From: Chamaea fasciata
Lineage: Eukaryota; Chordata; Aves; Passeriformes; Sylviidae
Assembly: GCA_029207755.1 (NCBI GenBank)
Contig: JARCOQ010000215.1
Coordinates: 62,001-126,000, forward strand
DNA: 64,000 nucleotides
Direction of reading: 5' to 3'
Shown here: positions 9,739 to 22,066 of the stretch, piece by piece
Layout of the letters: each line of letters begins with the position of its first letter
Position numbering within the stretch: position 1 is the first letter of the stretch
The notes under the pieces: model-generated
Told to the model about the DNA's origin: nothing
Databases searched by the model: none
The model's input: the letters and a program-made list of their open reading frames with translations, nothing else
Program-made: the position numbers and the translations under genes

Positions 9739-12326
9739 CATTCGGGATTGCAGGTGGCCAAGGCCACGTGCCCGTCAGAGGGAGTTGGGCACAAATGATG
9801 GCCTGTTTCCAGGGGTAAGTAAAGTCAGCTGCCCAGGTGCCTGATGTCAGTTTGTAGGAGGCCTTTGGCCCTCCAAGAGCAGCCAGGCTTCCGGCTTGTG
9901 GCAGCTTGCATCTTGAAGAAATCCTGTTCCGTTTGGGATCGTAGGTGGCCGAGGCCTGGTGCCTGGCTAAGGGAGTTGGGAACAAAGGATGGCCTGTTTC
10001 CAGGGGTAAGTAAAGTCAGCTGCCCAGGTGCCTGATGTCAGTTTGTAGGAGGACTTTGGCCCTCCAAGGGAAGCAAGTCTTCCAGTTTGTGGCAGCTTGC
10101 ATCTGGAAGAAATCCTGTTCCGTTCTGGATTGTAGGTGGCCGAGGCCAGGTGCCCGGCAGAGGGAGTTGGGTACAAAGGTTGGCCTGTTTCCAGGGGTAA
10201 GTAAAGTCAGCTGCCCAGGTGCCTGGTGTCAGTTTGTAGGAGGCCTTTGGCCCTCCAAGGGAACCAAGTCGTCCAGTTAGTGGCAGCTTGCATCTGGAAG
10301 AAATCCTGTTCCGTTCGGGATTGTAGGTGGCCGAGGCCAGGTGCCCGGCAGAGGGAGTTGGGCACAAATGATGGCCTGTTTCCAGGGGTAAGTAAAGTCA
10401 GCTGCCCAGGTGCCTGATGTCAGTTTGTTGCAGGCCTATGGCCCCCCAAGTGATGGTAGTCTTCCTGTTCAAGGCAGCTTGCATCTGGAAAAAATCCTGT
10501 TCCATTCAAGATTGTAGGTGGCTGAAGCCGAGTGCCCGGCAGAGGGAGTTGGGAACAAAGGATGGCCTGTTTTTAAGGGCAAGTAAAGTCAGCTGCCCAG
10601 GTGCCTGATGTCAGTCTGTAGGAGGCCTTTGGCCCTCCATGGGAAGCCAGGCTTCCTGCTTGTGGCAGCTTGCATCTGGAAGAAATCCTGTTCCGTTCGG
10701 GATTGTAGGTGCACGGAGCCGGGTGCCCGGCAGAGGGAGTTGGGAACAAAGGATGGCCTGTTTCCAGGGGCATGTAAAGTCAGCTGCCCAGGTGCCTGAT
10801 GTCAGTTTGTAGGAGGCCTTTGGCCCTCCAAGGGAAGCCAGGCTTCCAGCTTGTGGCAGCTTGCATCTTTAAGAAATCCTGTTCTGTTTGGGATTGTAGG
10901 TGGCCGAGGCCTGGTGCCCGGCAGAGGGAGTTGGTAACAAAGGATGGCCTGTTTCCAGGGGTAAGTAAAGTCAGCTGCCCAGGTGCCTGATGTCAGTTTT
11001 TAGGAGGCCTTTGGCCCTCTAAGGGAAGCTAGTCTTCCAGTTTGTGGCAGCTTGCATCTGGAAGAAATGCTGTTCCGTTCGGGATTGTAGGTGCACAGAG
11101 CCGGGTGCCCGGCAGAGGGAGTTGGGCACAAAGGATGGCCTGTTTCCAGGGGTAAGTAACGTCAGCTGCCCAGGTGCCTGATGTCAGTTTGTAGGAGGCC
11201 TTTGGCCCTCCATGGGAAGCCAGGCTTCCTGCTTGTGGCAGCTTGCATCTGGAAGAAATCCTGTTCCGTTCGGGATTGTAGGTGGCCGGATCCGGGTGCA
11301 CTGCTAAGGGAGTTGGGAACAAAGGATGGCCTGTTTCCAGGGGTAAGTAACGTCAGCTGCCCAGGTGCCTGATGTCAGTTTGTAGGAGGTCTTTGGCCCT
11401 CCAAGGGAACCAAGTCTTCCAGTTAGTGGCAGCTTGCATCTGGAATAAATCCTGTTCCGTTCGAAATTGTAGGTGGCCGAGGCCAGGTGCCCGGCAGAGG
11501 GAGTTGGGCACAAATGATGGCCTGTTTCCAGGGGTAAGTAAATTCAGCTGCCCAGGTGCCTGATGTCAGTTTGTTGAAGGCCTATGGCTCCCCAAGTGAT
11601 GCTAGTCTTCCTGTTCAAGGCATCTTGCATCTGGAAAAAATCCTGTTCCATTCAAGATTGTAGGTGGCTGAAGCTGGGAGCCCGGCAGAGGGAGTTGGGA
11701 ACAAAGGATGGCCTGTTTTTAGGGGTAAGTAAAGTCAGCTGCCCAGGTGCCTGATGTCAGTTTGTAGGAGGCCTTTGGCCCTCCATGCGAAGCCAGGCTT
11801 CCTGCTTGTGGCAGCTTGCATCTGGAAGAAATCCTGTTCCGTTCAAGATTGTAGGTGCACGGAGCCGGGTGCCCGGCAGAGGGAGTTGGGCACAAAGGAT
11901 GGCCTGTTTCCAGGGATAAGTAAAGTCAGCTGCCCAGGTGCCTGATGTCAGTTTGCAGATGGCAATTGTTCCTCCATGGGAAGCCAGGCTTCTAGCTTGT
12001 GGCAGCTTGCATCTGGAAGAAATACTGTTCCGTTTCCAATTCTAGGTGGCCGTGGCCAGGTGCCCGGCAGAGGGAGTTGGGCACAAAGGATGGCCTGTTT
12101 CCAGGGGTAAGTAAAGTCAGCTGCCCAGGTGCCTGATGTCAGTTTGTAGCAGGCCTTTGGCCCTCTAAGGGAAGCTAGTCCTACAGTTTGTGGCAGCTTG
12201 CATCTGGAAGAAATCCTGTTCCGTTCGGGATTGTAGGTGGCCGAGGCCAGGTGCCCGGCAGAGGGACTTGGGCACAAAGGATGGCCTGTTTCCAGGGGTA
12301 AGTAAAGTCAGCTGCCCAGGTGCCTG
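9739..12326 (+). repeat. Zone A HOR segment, copy 3
   Basis: It aligns with 1-2588 (offset 9738) over its whole length and with 5345-7551 (offset 4775) from the middle of the T monomer. It has the full order E-T-N-M-C and onward. The monomer at 11754 reads ATGTCAG where copies 1, 2 and 4 read ATGGCAG. Confidence 0.9.
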
Positions 12327-13854
12327 GTGTCAGTTTGTAGGAGGCCTTTGGCCCTCCAAGTGAAGCAAGTCTTCCAGTTTGTGGCAGCTTGCATCGCGAA
12401 GAAATCCTGTTCCGTTTGGGATTGTAGGTGGCCGAGACCAGGTGCCCGGCAGAGGGAGTTGGGCACAAATGATGGCCTGTTTCCAGGGGTAAGTAAAGTC
12501 AGCTGCCCAGGTGCCTGATGTCAGTTTGCAGATGGCAATTGTTCCTCCATGGGAAGCCAGGCTTCCAGCTTGTGGCAGCTTGCATCTGGAAGAAATCCTG
12601 TTCCGTTTGGGATCGTAAGTGGCCGAGGCCTGGTGCCCGGCTAAGGGAGTTGGGCACAAAGGATGGCCTGTTTCCAGGGGTAAGTAAAGTCAGCTGCCCA
12701 GGTGCCTGATGTCAGTTTGTAGGAGGCCTTTGGCCCTCCAAGGGAAGCAAGTCTTCCAGCTTTTGGCAGCTTGCATCGCGAAGAAATCCTGTTCCGTTCG
12801 GGATTGCAGGTGGCAGAGGCCAGGTGCCCGGCAGAGGGAGTTGGGCACAAATGATGGCCTGTTTCCAGGGGTAAGTAAAGTCAGCTGCCCAGGTGCCTGA
12901 TGTCAGTTTTTAGGAGGCCTTTGGCCCTCCATGGGAAGCCAGGCTTCCAGCTTGTGGCAGCTTGCATCTGGAAGAAATCCTGTTCCGTTCGGGATTGTAG
13001 GTGCACGGAGCCGGGTGCCCGGCAGAGGGAGTTGGGCACAAAGGATGGCCTGTTTCCAGGGGCATGTAAAGTCAGTTGCCCAGGTGCCTGATGTCAGTTT
13101 GTAGCAGGCCGTTGGCCCGCTAAGGGAAGGTAGTCTTCCAGTTTGTGGCAGCTTGCATCTGGAAGAAATCCTGTTCCGTTTGGGATTGTAGGTGGCCGAG
13201 ACCAGGTGGCCGGCAGAGGGAGTTGTGCACAAAGGATGGCCTGTTTCGAGGGGTAAGTAAAGTCAGCTGCCCAGGTGCCTGATGTCAGTTTGTAGGAGGC
13301 CTTTGGCCCTTCAAGGGAAACTAGTCTTCCAGTTTGTGGCAGCTTGCATCTGGAAGAAATCCTGTTACATTCGGGATTGCAGGTGGCCGAGGCCAGGTGC
13401 CCGGCAGAGGGAGTTGGGCACAAATGATGGCCTGTATCCAGGGGTAAGTAAAGTCAGCTGCCCAGGTGCCTGATGTCAGTTTGTAGGAGGCCTTTGGCCC
13501 TCCATGGGAAGCCAGGCTTCCAGCTTGTGGCAGCTTGCATCTGGAAGAAATCCTGTTCCGTTTGGCATTGTAGGTGGCCGAGGCCAGGTGCCCGGCAGAG
13601 GGAGGTGGGCACAAATGATGGCCTGTTTCCAGGGGTAAGTAAAGTCAGCTGCCCAGGTGCCTGATGTCAGTTTGTAGGAGGCCTTTGGCCCTCCAAGAGC
13701 AGCCAGGCTTCCGGCTTGTGGCAGCTTGAATCTTGAAGAAATCCTGTTCCGTTTGGGATCGTAGGTGGCCGAGGCCTGGTGCCTGGCTAAGGGAGTTGGG
13801 AACAAAGGATGGCCTGTTTCCAGGGGTAAGTAAAGTCAGCTGCCCAGGTGCCTG
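12327..13854 (+). repeat. Zone A tail block, copy 2 (8 monomers)
   Basis: It parallels 7552-9079 with few substitutions. The first monomer (12327; CAAGTGAAGC, GCATCGCGAAG, CGAGACCAGG) corresponds to 18821, not to 7552, so copies 2 and 3 of the HOR kept different members of a pair. The last monomer (13664) switches to class E sequence at its right end and leads into a T monomer. Confidence 0.83.
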
Positions 13855-15764
13855 ATGTCAGTTTGTAGGAGGACTTTGGCCCTCCAAGGGAAGCAAGTCT
13901 TCCAGTTTGTGGCAGCTTGCATCGCGAAGAAATCCTGTTCCGTTCTGGATTGTAGGTGGCCGAGGCCAGGCGCCCGGCAGAGGGAGTTGGGCACAAATGA
14001 TGGCCTGTTTCCAGGGGTAAGTAAAGTCAGCTGCCCAGGTGCCTGATGTCAGTTGGCAGATGGCAATTGTTCCTCCATGGGAAGCCAGGCTTCCAGCTTG
14101 TGGCAGCTTGCATCTGGAAGAAATCCTGTTCCGTTCGGGATTGTAGGTGGCCGAGGCTAGGTGCCCTGCAGAGGGAGTTGGGCACAAATGATGGCCTGTT
14201 TCCAGGGGTAAGTAAAGTCAGCTGCCCAGGTGCCTGATGTCAGTTTGTAGGAGGCCTTTGGCTCTCCATGGGAAGCCAGGCTTCCAGCTTGTGGCAGCTT
14301 GTGTCTGGAAGAAATCCTGTTCCGTTTGGGATTGTAGGTGGCCGAGGCCAGGTGCCCGGCAGAGGGAGGTGGGCACAAATGATGGCCTGTTTCCAGGGGT
14401 AAGTAAAGTCAGCTGCCCAGGTGCCTGATGTCAGTTTGTAGGAGGCCTTTGGCCCTTCAAGGGAAACTAGTCTTCCAGTTTGTGGCAGCTTGAATCTGGA
14501 AGAAATCCAGATCCATTCGGGATTGCAGGTGGCCAAGGCCACGTGCCCGTCAGAGGGAGTTGGGCACAAATGATGGCCTGTTTCCAGGGGTAAGTAAAGT
14601 CAGCTGCCCAGGTGCCTGATGTCAGTTTTTAGGAGGCCTTTGGCCGTCCAAGAGCAGCCAGGCTTCCGGCTTGTGGCAGCTTGCATCTTGAAGAAATCCT
14701 GTTCCGTTTGGGATCGTAGGTGGCCGAGGCCTGGTGCCTGGCTAAGGGAGTTGGGAACAAAGGATGGCCTGTTTCCAGGGGTAAGTAAAGTCAGCTGCCC
14801 AGGTGCCTGATGTCAGTTTGTAGGAGGACTTTGGCCCTCCAAGGGAAGCAAGTCTTCCAGTTTGTGGCAGCTTGCATCTGGAAGAAATCCTGTTCCGTTC
14901 TGGATTGTAGGTGGCCGAGGCCAGGCGCCCGGCTGAGGGAGTTGGGCACAAATGATGGCCTGTTTCCAGGGGTAAGTAAAGTCAGCTGCCCAGGTGCCTG
15001 ATGTCAGTTGGCAGATGGCAATTGTTCCTCCATGGGAAGCCAGGCTTCCAGCTTGTGGCAGCTTGCATCTGGAAGAAATCCTGTTCCGTTCAGGATTGTA
15101 GGTGGCCGAGGCTAGGTGCCCGGCAGAGGGAGTTGGGCACAAATGATGGCCTGTTTCCAGGGGTAAGTAAAGTCAGCTGCCCAGGTGCCTGATGTCAGTT
15201 TGTAGGAGGCCTTTGGCCCTCCAAGGGAAGCCAGGCTTCCAGCATGTGGCAGCTTGCATCTGGAAGAAATCCTGTTCCGTTTGGGATTGTAGGTGGCCGA
15301 GGCCTGGTGCCCGGCAGAGGGAGTTGGGCACAAATGATGGCCTGTTTCCAGGGGTAAGTAAAGTCAACTGCCCAGGTGCCTGATGTCAGTTTGTAGGAGG
15401 CCTTTGGCCCTTCAAGGGAAACTAGTCTTCCAGTTTGTGGCAGCTTGCATCTGGAAGAAATCCTGATCCGATCGGGATTGCAGGTAGCCAAGGCCACGTG
15501 CCCGGCAGAGGGAGTTGGGCACAAATGATGGCCTGTTTCCAGGGGTAAGTAAAGTCAGCTGCCCAGGTGCCTGATGTCAGTTTGTAGGAGGCCTTTGGCC
15601 CTTCAAGGGAAACTAGTCTTCCAGTTTGTGGCAGCTTGCATCTGGAAGAAATCCTGATCCATTCGGGATTGCAGGTGGCCAAGGCCACGTGCCCGGCAGA
15701 GGGAGTTGGGCACAAATGATGGCCTGTTTCCAGGGGTAAGTAAAGTCAGCTGCCCAGGTGCCTG
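13855..15764 (+). repeat. B block, copy 2 (10 monomers)
   Basis: Order is T-W-H-F-E-T-W-P-F-F. The T-W start recurs five monomers later (13855/14046 and 14810/15001), suggesting an internal 5-monomer duplication that then diverged. The 14237-15573 part matches 2589-3923. Confidence 0.82.
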
Positions 15765-17674
15765 ATGTCAGTTTGTAGGAGGCCTTTGGCCCTCCAAGAG
15801 CAGCCAGGCTTCCGGCTTGTGGCAGCTTGCATCTGGAAGAAATCCTGTTCCATTTGGGATCGTTGGAGGCCGAGGCCTGGTGCCTGGCTAAGGGAGTTGG
15901 GAACAAAGGATGGCCTGTTTCCAGGGGTAAGTAAAGTCACCTGCCCAGGTGCCTGATGTCAGTTTGTAGCAGGCCTTTGGCCCTTTAAGGGAAGGTAGTC
16001 TTCCAGTTTGTGGCAGCTTGCATCTGGAAGAAATCCTGTTCCGTTCTGGATTGTAGGTGGCCGAGGCCAGGTGCCCGGCAGAGGGAGTTGGGCAGAAATG
16101 ATGGCCTGTTTCCAGGGGTAAGTAAAGTCAGCTGCCCAGGTGCCTGATGTCAGTTTGCAGATGGCAATTGTTCCTCCATGGGAAGCCAGGCTTCCAGCTT
16201 GTGGCAGCTTGCATCTGGAAGAAATCCTGTTCCGTTCGGGATTGTAGGTGGCCGAGGCTAGGTGCCCGGCAGAGGGAGTTGGGCACAAATGATGGCCTGC
16301 TTCCAGGTGTAAGTAAAGTCACCTGCCCAGGTGCCTGATGTCAGTTTGTAGGAGGCCTTTGGCCCTCCATGGGAAGCCAGGCTTCCAGCTTGTGGCAGCT
16401 TGCATCTGGGAGAAATCCTGTTCCGTTTGGGATTGTAGGTGGCCGAGGCCTGGTGCCCGGCAGAGGGACTTGGGCACAAAGGATGGCCTGTTTCCAGGGG
16501 TAAGTAAAGTCAACTGCCCAGGTGCCTGATGTCAGTTTGTAGGAGGCCTTTGGCCCTTCAAGGGAAACTAGTCTTCCAGTTTGTGGCAGCTTGCATCTGG
16601 AAGAAATCCTGATACGATCGGGATTGCAGGTAACCAAGGCCACGTTCCCGGCAGAGGGAGTTGGGCACAAATGATGGCCTGTTTCCAGGGGTAAGTAAAG
16701 TCAGCTGCCCAGGTGCCTGGTGTCAGTTTGTAGGAGGCCTTTGGCCCTCCAAGGGAAGCCAGGCTTCCAGCTTGTGGCAGCTTGCATCTGGAAGAAATCC
16801 TGTTCCGTTCTGGATTGTAGGTGGCCGAGGCCAGGTGCCCGGCAGAGGGAGTTGGGCACAAAGGATGGCCTGTTTCCAGGGGTAAGTAAAGTCAGCTGCC
16901 CAGGTGCCTGATGTCAGTTTGCAGATGGCAATTGTTCCTCCATGGGAAGCCAGGCTTCCAGCTTGTGGCAGCTTGCATCTGAAAGAAATCCTGTTCCGTT
17001 CGGGATTGTAGGTGGCCGAGGCTAGGTGCCCGGCAGAGGGAGTTGGGCACAAATGATGGACTGTTTCCAGGGGTAAGTAAAGTCAGCTGCCCAGGTGCCT
17101 GATGTCAGTTTGTAGGAGGCCTTTGGCCCTCCATGGGAAGCCAGGCTTCCAGCTTGTGGCAGCTTGCATCTGGAAGAAATCCTGTTCCGTTCGGGATTGT
17201 AGGTGGCCGAGGCCTGGTGCCCGGCAGAGGGACTTGGGCACAAATGATGGCCTGTTTCCAGGGGTAAGTAAAGTCAGCTGCCCAGGTGCCTGATGTCAGT
17301 TTACAGATGGCAATTGTTCCTCCATGGGAAGCCAGGCTTCCAGCTTGTGGCAGCTTGCATCTTGAAGAAATCCTGTTCCGTTTGGGATCGTTGGTGGTCG
17401 AGGCCTGGTGCCCGGCTGAGGGAGTTGGGAACAAAGGATGGCCTGTTTCCAGGGGTAAGTAAAGTCAGCTGCCCAGGTGCCTGGTGTCAGTTTGTCGGAG
17501 GCCTTTGGCCCTCCAAGGGAAGCAAGTCTTCCAGTTTGTGGCAGCTTACATCTGGAAGAAATCCTGTTCCGTTTGGGATTGTAGGTGGCCGAGGCCTGGT
17601 GCCCGGCAGAGGGAGTTGGGCACAAATGATGGCCTGTTTCCAGGGGTAAGTAAAGTAAGCTGCCCAGGTGCCTG

Positions 17675-17865
17675 ATGTCAGTTTGTAGGAGGCCTTTGGC
17701 CCGCTAAGGGAAGGTAGTCTTCTAGTTCAAGAGAGCTTGAATCTGGAAGAAATCCTGTTCCGTTCGGGATTGTAGGTGGCCGAGGCCAGGTGCCCGGCAG
17801 AGGGAGTTGGGCAGAAAGGATGGCCTGTTTCCAGGGGTAAGTAAAGTCAGCTGCCCAGGTGGCTG
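17675..17865 (+). repeat. Class R monomer (type example)
   Basis: It is marked by CCCGCTAAGGGAAGGTAG and TTCTAGTTCAAGAGAGC. Members start at 17675, 24359, 30472, 35057, 46912, 51686 and 58176, with the left half also at 42520. It is followed by class V except at the 42520 hybrid. Confidence 0.87.
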
Positions 17866-18056
17866 ATGTCAGTTTGTAGGAGGCTTTTGGCCCTCCATGG
17901 GAAGGTAGTCTTCCAGTTTGTGACAGCATGCATCTGGAAGAAATCCTGTTTCGTTTGCGATTGTAGGTGGCCGAGGCCAGGTGCCTGGCAGAGGGAGTTG
18001 GGCACAAATGATGGCCTGTTTCCAGGGGTAAGTAAATTCAGCTGCCCAGGTGCCTG
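17866..18056 (+). other. Hybrid monomer V/zone A at re-entry into the A segment
   Basis: The left and middle are class V (GGAAGGTAGTCTTCC, GCATGCATC, TTTGCGATTG, GTGCCTGGCAG). The right end has CACAAATGATGG and GTAAATTCAGC, as in the monomer at 1634 that precedes the TTGAAGG form in copies 1-3. Other V monomers here have CACAAACGATGG and GTAAAGTCAGC. The switch lies in roughly 17,995-18,030. Confidence 0.75.
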
Positions 18057-19393
18057 ATGTCAGTTTGTTGAAGGCCTATGGCTCCCCAAGTGATGCTAGT
18101 CTTCCTGTTCAAGGCATCTTGCATCTGGAAAAAATCCTGTTCCATTCAAGATTGTAGGTGGCTGAAGCTGGGAGCCCGGCAGAGGGAGTTGGGAACAAAG
18201 GATGGCCTGTTTTTAGGGGTAAGTAAAGTCAGCTGCCCAGGTGCCTGATGGCAGTTTGTAGGAGGCCTTTGGCCCTCCATGCGAAGCCAGGCTTCCTGCT
18301 TGTGGCAGCTTGCATCTGGAAGAAATCCTGTTCCGTTCAAGATTGTAGGTGCACGGAGCCGGGTGCCCGGCAGAGGGAGTTGGGCACAAAGGATGGCCTG
18401 TTTCCAGGGATAAGTAAAGTCAGCTGCCCAGGTGCCTGATGTCAGTTTGCAGATGGCAATTGTTCCTCCATGGGAAGCCAGGCTTCTAGCTTGTGGCAGC
18501 TTGCATCTGGAAGAAATACTGTTCCGTTTCCAATTCTAGGTGGCCGAGGCCAGGTGCCCGGCAGAGGGAGTTGGGCACAAAGGATGGCCTGTTTCCAGGG
18601 GTAAGTAAAGTCAGCTGCCCAGGTGCCTGATGTCAGTTTGTAGCAGGCCTTTGGCCCTCTAAGGGAAGCTAGTCCTACAGTTTGTGGCAGCTTGCATCTG
18701 GAAGAAATCCTGTTCCGTTCGGGATTGTAGGTGGCCGAGGCCAGGTGCCCGGCAGAGGGACTTGGGCACAAAGGATGGCCTGTTTCCAGGGGTAAGTAAA
18801 GTCAGCTGCCCAGGTGCCTGGTGTCAGTTTGTAGGAGGCCTTTGGCCCTCCAAGTGAAGCAAGTCTTCCAGTTTGTGGCAGCTTGCATCGCGAAGAAATC
18901 CTGTTCCGTTTGGGATTGTAGGTGGCCGAGACCAGGTGCCCGGCAGAGGGAGTTGGGCACAAAGGATGGCCTGTTTCCAGGGGTAAGTAAAGTCAGCTGC
19001 CCAGGTGCCTGATGTCAGTTTGTAGGAGGCCTTTGGTCCTCCATGGGAAGCTAGTCTTCCAGTTTGTGGTAGCTTGCATCTTGAAGAAATCCTGTTCTGT
19101 TTGGGATCGTAGGTGGCCGAGGCCAGGTGCCCGGCAGAGGGAGCTGGGCACAAAGGATGGCCTGTTTCCAGGGGTAAGTAAAGTCAGCTGCCCAGGTGCC
19201 TGATGTCAGTTTGCAGATGGCAATTGTTCCTCCATGGGAAGCCAGGCTTCCAGCTTGTGGCAGCTTGCATCTGGAAGAAATCCTGTTCCGTTTGGGATCG
19301 TAAGTGGCCGAGGCCTGGTGCCCGGCTAAGGGAGTTGGGCACAAAGGATGGCCTGTTTCCAGGGGTAAGTAAAGTCAGCTGCCCAGGTGCCTG

Positions 19394-19584
19394 ATGTCAG
19401 TTTGTAGGAGGCCTTTGGCCCTCCAAGGGAAGCAAGTCTTCCAGCTTTTGGCAGCTTGCATCTGGAAGAAATCCTGTTCCGTTCGGGATTGTAGGTGCAC
19501 GGAGCCGGGTGCCCGGCAGAGGGAGTTGGGCACAAAGGATGGCCTGTTTCCAGGGGCATGTAAAGTCAGTTGCCCAGGTGCCTG
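19394..19584 (+). other. Hybrid monomer in A copy 4 (first)
   Basis: The left part matches 7934/12709 (AAGCAAGTC, CAGCTTTTGGCAGC). The right part matches 8125/12900 (CTGGAAG, GGTGCACGGAGCC). The switch lies between 19450 and 19463. One monomer is thereby removed relative to copies 2 and 3. Confidence 0.88.
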
Positions 19585-19775
19585 ATGTCAGTTTGTAGCA
19601 GGCCGTTGGCCCGCTAAGGGAAGGTAGTCTTCCAGTTTGTGGCAGCTTGCATCTGGAAGAAATCCTGTTCCGTTTGGGATTGTAGGTGGCCGAGACCAGG
19701 TGGCCGGCAGAGGGAGTTGTGCACAAAGGATGGCCTGTTTCGAGGGGTAAGTAAAGTCAGCTGCCCAGGTGCCTG

Positions 19776-19966
19776 ATGTCAGTTTGTAGGAGGCCTTTGG
19801 CCCTTCAAGGGAAACTAGTCTTCCAGTTTGTGGCAGCTTGCATCTGGAAGAAATCCTGTTACATTCGGGATTGCAGGTGGCCGAGGCCAGGTGCCCGGCA
19901 GAGGGAGGTGGGCACAAATGATGGCCTGTTTCCAGGGGTAAGTAAAGTCAGCTGCCCAGGTGCCTG
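19776..19966 (+). other. Hybrid monomer in A copy 4 (second)
   Basis: The left part matches 8507/13282 (CTGTTACATTCGGG, ATTGCAGG). The right part matches 8698/13473 (GAGGGAGGTGGGC, GTTTCCAGG rather than GTATCCAGG). The switch lies between 19875 and 19907, and one monomer is lost. Confidence 0.87.
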
Positions 19967-22066
19967 ATGTCAGTTTGTAGGAGGCCTTTGGCCCTTCAAG
20001 GGAAACTAGTCTTCCAGTTTGTGGCAGCTTGCATCTGGAAGAAATCCTGATCCATTCGGGATTGCAGGTGGCCAAGGCCACGTGCCCGTCAGAGGGAGTT
20101 GGGCACAAATGATGGCCTGTTTCCAGGGGTAAGTAAAGTCAGCTGCCCAGGTGCCTGATGTCAGTTTGTAGGAGGCCTTTGGCCCTCCAAGAGCAGCCAG
20201 GCTTCCGGCTGGTGGCAGCTTGCATCTTGAAGAAATCCTGTTCCGTTTGGGATCGTAGGTGGCCGAGGCCTGGTGCCTGGCTAAGGGAGTTGGGAACAAA
20301 GGATGGCCTGTTTCCAGGGGTAAGTAAAGTCAGCTGCCCAGGTGCCTGATGTCAGTTTGTAGGAGGACTTTGGCCCTCCAAGGGAAGCAAGTCTTCCAGT
20401 TTGTGGCAGCTTGCATCTGGAAGAAATCCTGTTCCGTTCTGGATTGTAGGTGGCCGAGGCCAGGCGCCCGGCTGAGGGAGTTGGGCACAAATGATGGCCT
20501 GTTTCCAGGGGTAAGTAAAGTCAGCTGCCCAGGTGCCTGATGTCAGTTGGCAGATGGCAATTGTTCCTCCATGGGAAGCCAGGCTTCCAGCTTGTGGCAG
20601 CTTGCATCTGGAAGAAATCCTGTTCCGTTCAGGATTGTAGGTGGCCGAGGCCAGGTGCCCGGCAGAGGGAGTTGGGCACAAATGATGGCCTGTTTCCAGG
20701 GGTAAGTAAAGTCAGCTGCCCAGGTGCCTGATGTCAGTTTGTAGGAGGCCTTTGGCCCTCCAAGGGAAGCCAGGCTTCCAGCATGTGGCAGCTTGCATCT
20801 GGAAGAAATCCTGTTCCGTTTGGGATTGTAGGTGGCCGAGGCCTGGTGCCCGGCAGAGGGAGTTGGGCACAAATGATGGCCTGTTTCCAGGGGTAAGTAA
20901 AGTCAACTGCCCAGGTGCCTGATGTCAGTTTGTAGGAGGCCTTTGGCCCTTCAAGGGAAACTAGTCTTCCAGTTTGTGGCAGCTTGCATCTGGAAGAAAT
21001 CCTGATCCGATCGGGATTGCAGGTAGCCAAGGCCACGTGCCTGGCAGAGGGAGTTGGGCACAAATGATGGCCTGTTTCCAGGGGTAAGTAAAGTCAGCTG
21101 CCCAGGTGCCTGATGTCAGTTTTTAGGAGGCCTTTGGCCGTCCAAGAGCAGCCAGGCTTCCGGCTTGTGGCAGCTTGCATCTTGAAAAATCCTGTTCCGT
21201 TTGGGATCGTAGGTGGCCGAGGCCTGGTGCCTCGCTAAGGGAGTTGGGAACAAAGGATGGCCTGTTTCCAGAGGTAAGTAAAGTCAGCTGCCCAGGTGCC
21301 TGATGTCAGTTTGTAGGAGGCCTTTGGCCCTCCAAGGGAAGCAAGTCTTTCAGTTTGTGGCAGCTTGCATCGCGAAGAAATGCTGTTCCGTTCGGGATTG
21401 TAGGTGGCCGAGGCCAGGTGCCCGGCAGAGGGAGTTGGGCACAAATGATGGCCTGTTTCCAGGGGTAAGTAAAGTCAGCTGCCCAGGTGCCTGATGTCAG
21501 TTTGCAGATGGCAATTGTTCCTCCATGGGAAGCCAGGCTTCCAGCTTGTGGCAGCTTGCATCTGGAAGAAATCCTGTTCCGTTTGGGATTGTAGGTGGCC
21601 GAGGCTAGGGGCCCGGCAGAGTGAGTTGGGCACAAATGATGGACTGTTTCCAGGGGTAAGTAAAGTCAGCTGCCCAGGTGCCTGATGTCAGTTTGTAGGA
21701 GGCCTTTGGCCCTCCATGGGAAGCCAGGCTTCCAGCTTGTGGCAGCTTGCATCTGGAAGAAATCCTGTTCCGTTTGGGATTGTAGGTGGCCAAGGCCTGG
21801 TGCCCGGCAGAGGGAGTTGGGCACAAATGATGGCCTGTTTCCAGGGGTAAGTAAAGTCAGCTGCCCAGGTGCCTGATGTCAGTTTGTAGGAGGCCTTTGG
21901 CCCTTCAAGGGAAACTAGTCTTCCAGTTTGTGGCAGCTTGCATCTGGAAGAAATCCTGATCCATTCGGGATTGCAGGTGGCCAAGGCCACGTGCCCGGCA
22001 GAGGGAGTTGGGCACAAATGATGGCCTGTTTCCAGGGGTAAGTAAAGTCAGCTGCCCAGGTGCCTG
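19967..22066 (+). repeat. B block, copy 3 (11 monomers)
   Basis: From 20158 it aligns with 2970-4877 (offset about 17,188), including the shortened E at 21113. The following E'-Q pair (22067, 22258) is shared by the B alignment and by the first X unit, so this is where B order merges into X order. Confidence 0.85.

Larger units (their letters stand above)
15765..18056 (+). repeat. X-type block, early copy (12 monomers)
   Basis: Order is E'-Q-W-H-F-L-W-H-W-K-R-V. It aligns with 22067-24741, except that two monomers (E and F'', 23022-23403) are absent here. The offset steps from 6302 to 6684 across that point. The monomer at 17866 switches near its right end into the zone A context that follows. 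Confidence 0.85.
18057..19966 (+). repeat. Zone A segment, copy 4 (partial) with tail
   Basis: Monomers 18057-18820 match 1825-2588 and their equivalents; 18821 and 19012 match 12327 and 7552 respectively; and the rest match the tail block. Two hybrid monomers (19394, 19776) shorten the tail relative to the other copies. This is the last appearance of the zone A-specific classes. Confidence 0.85.
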
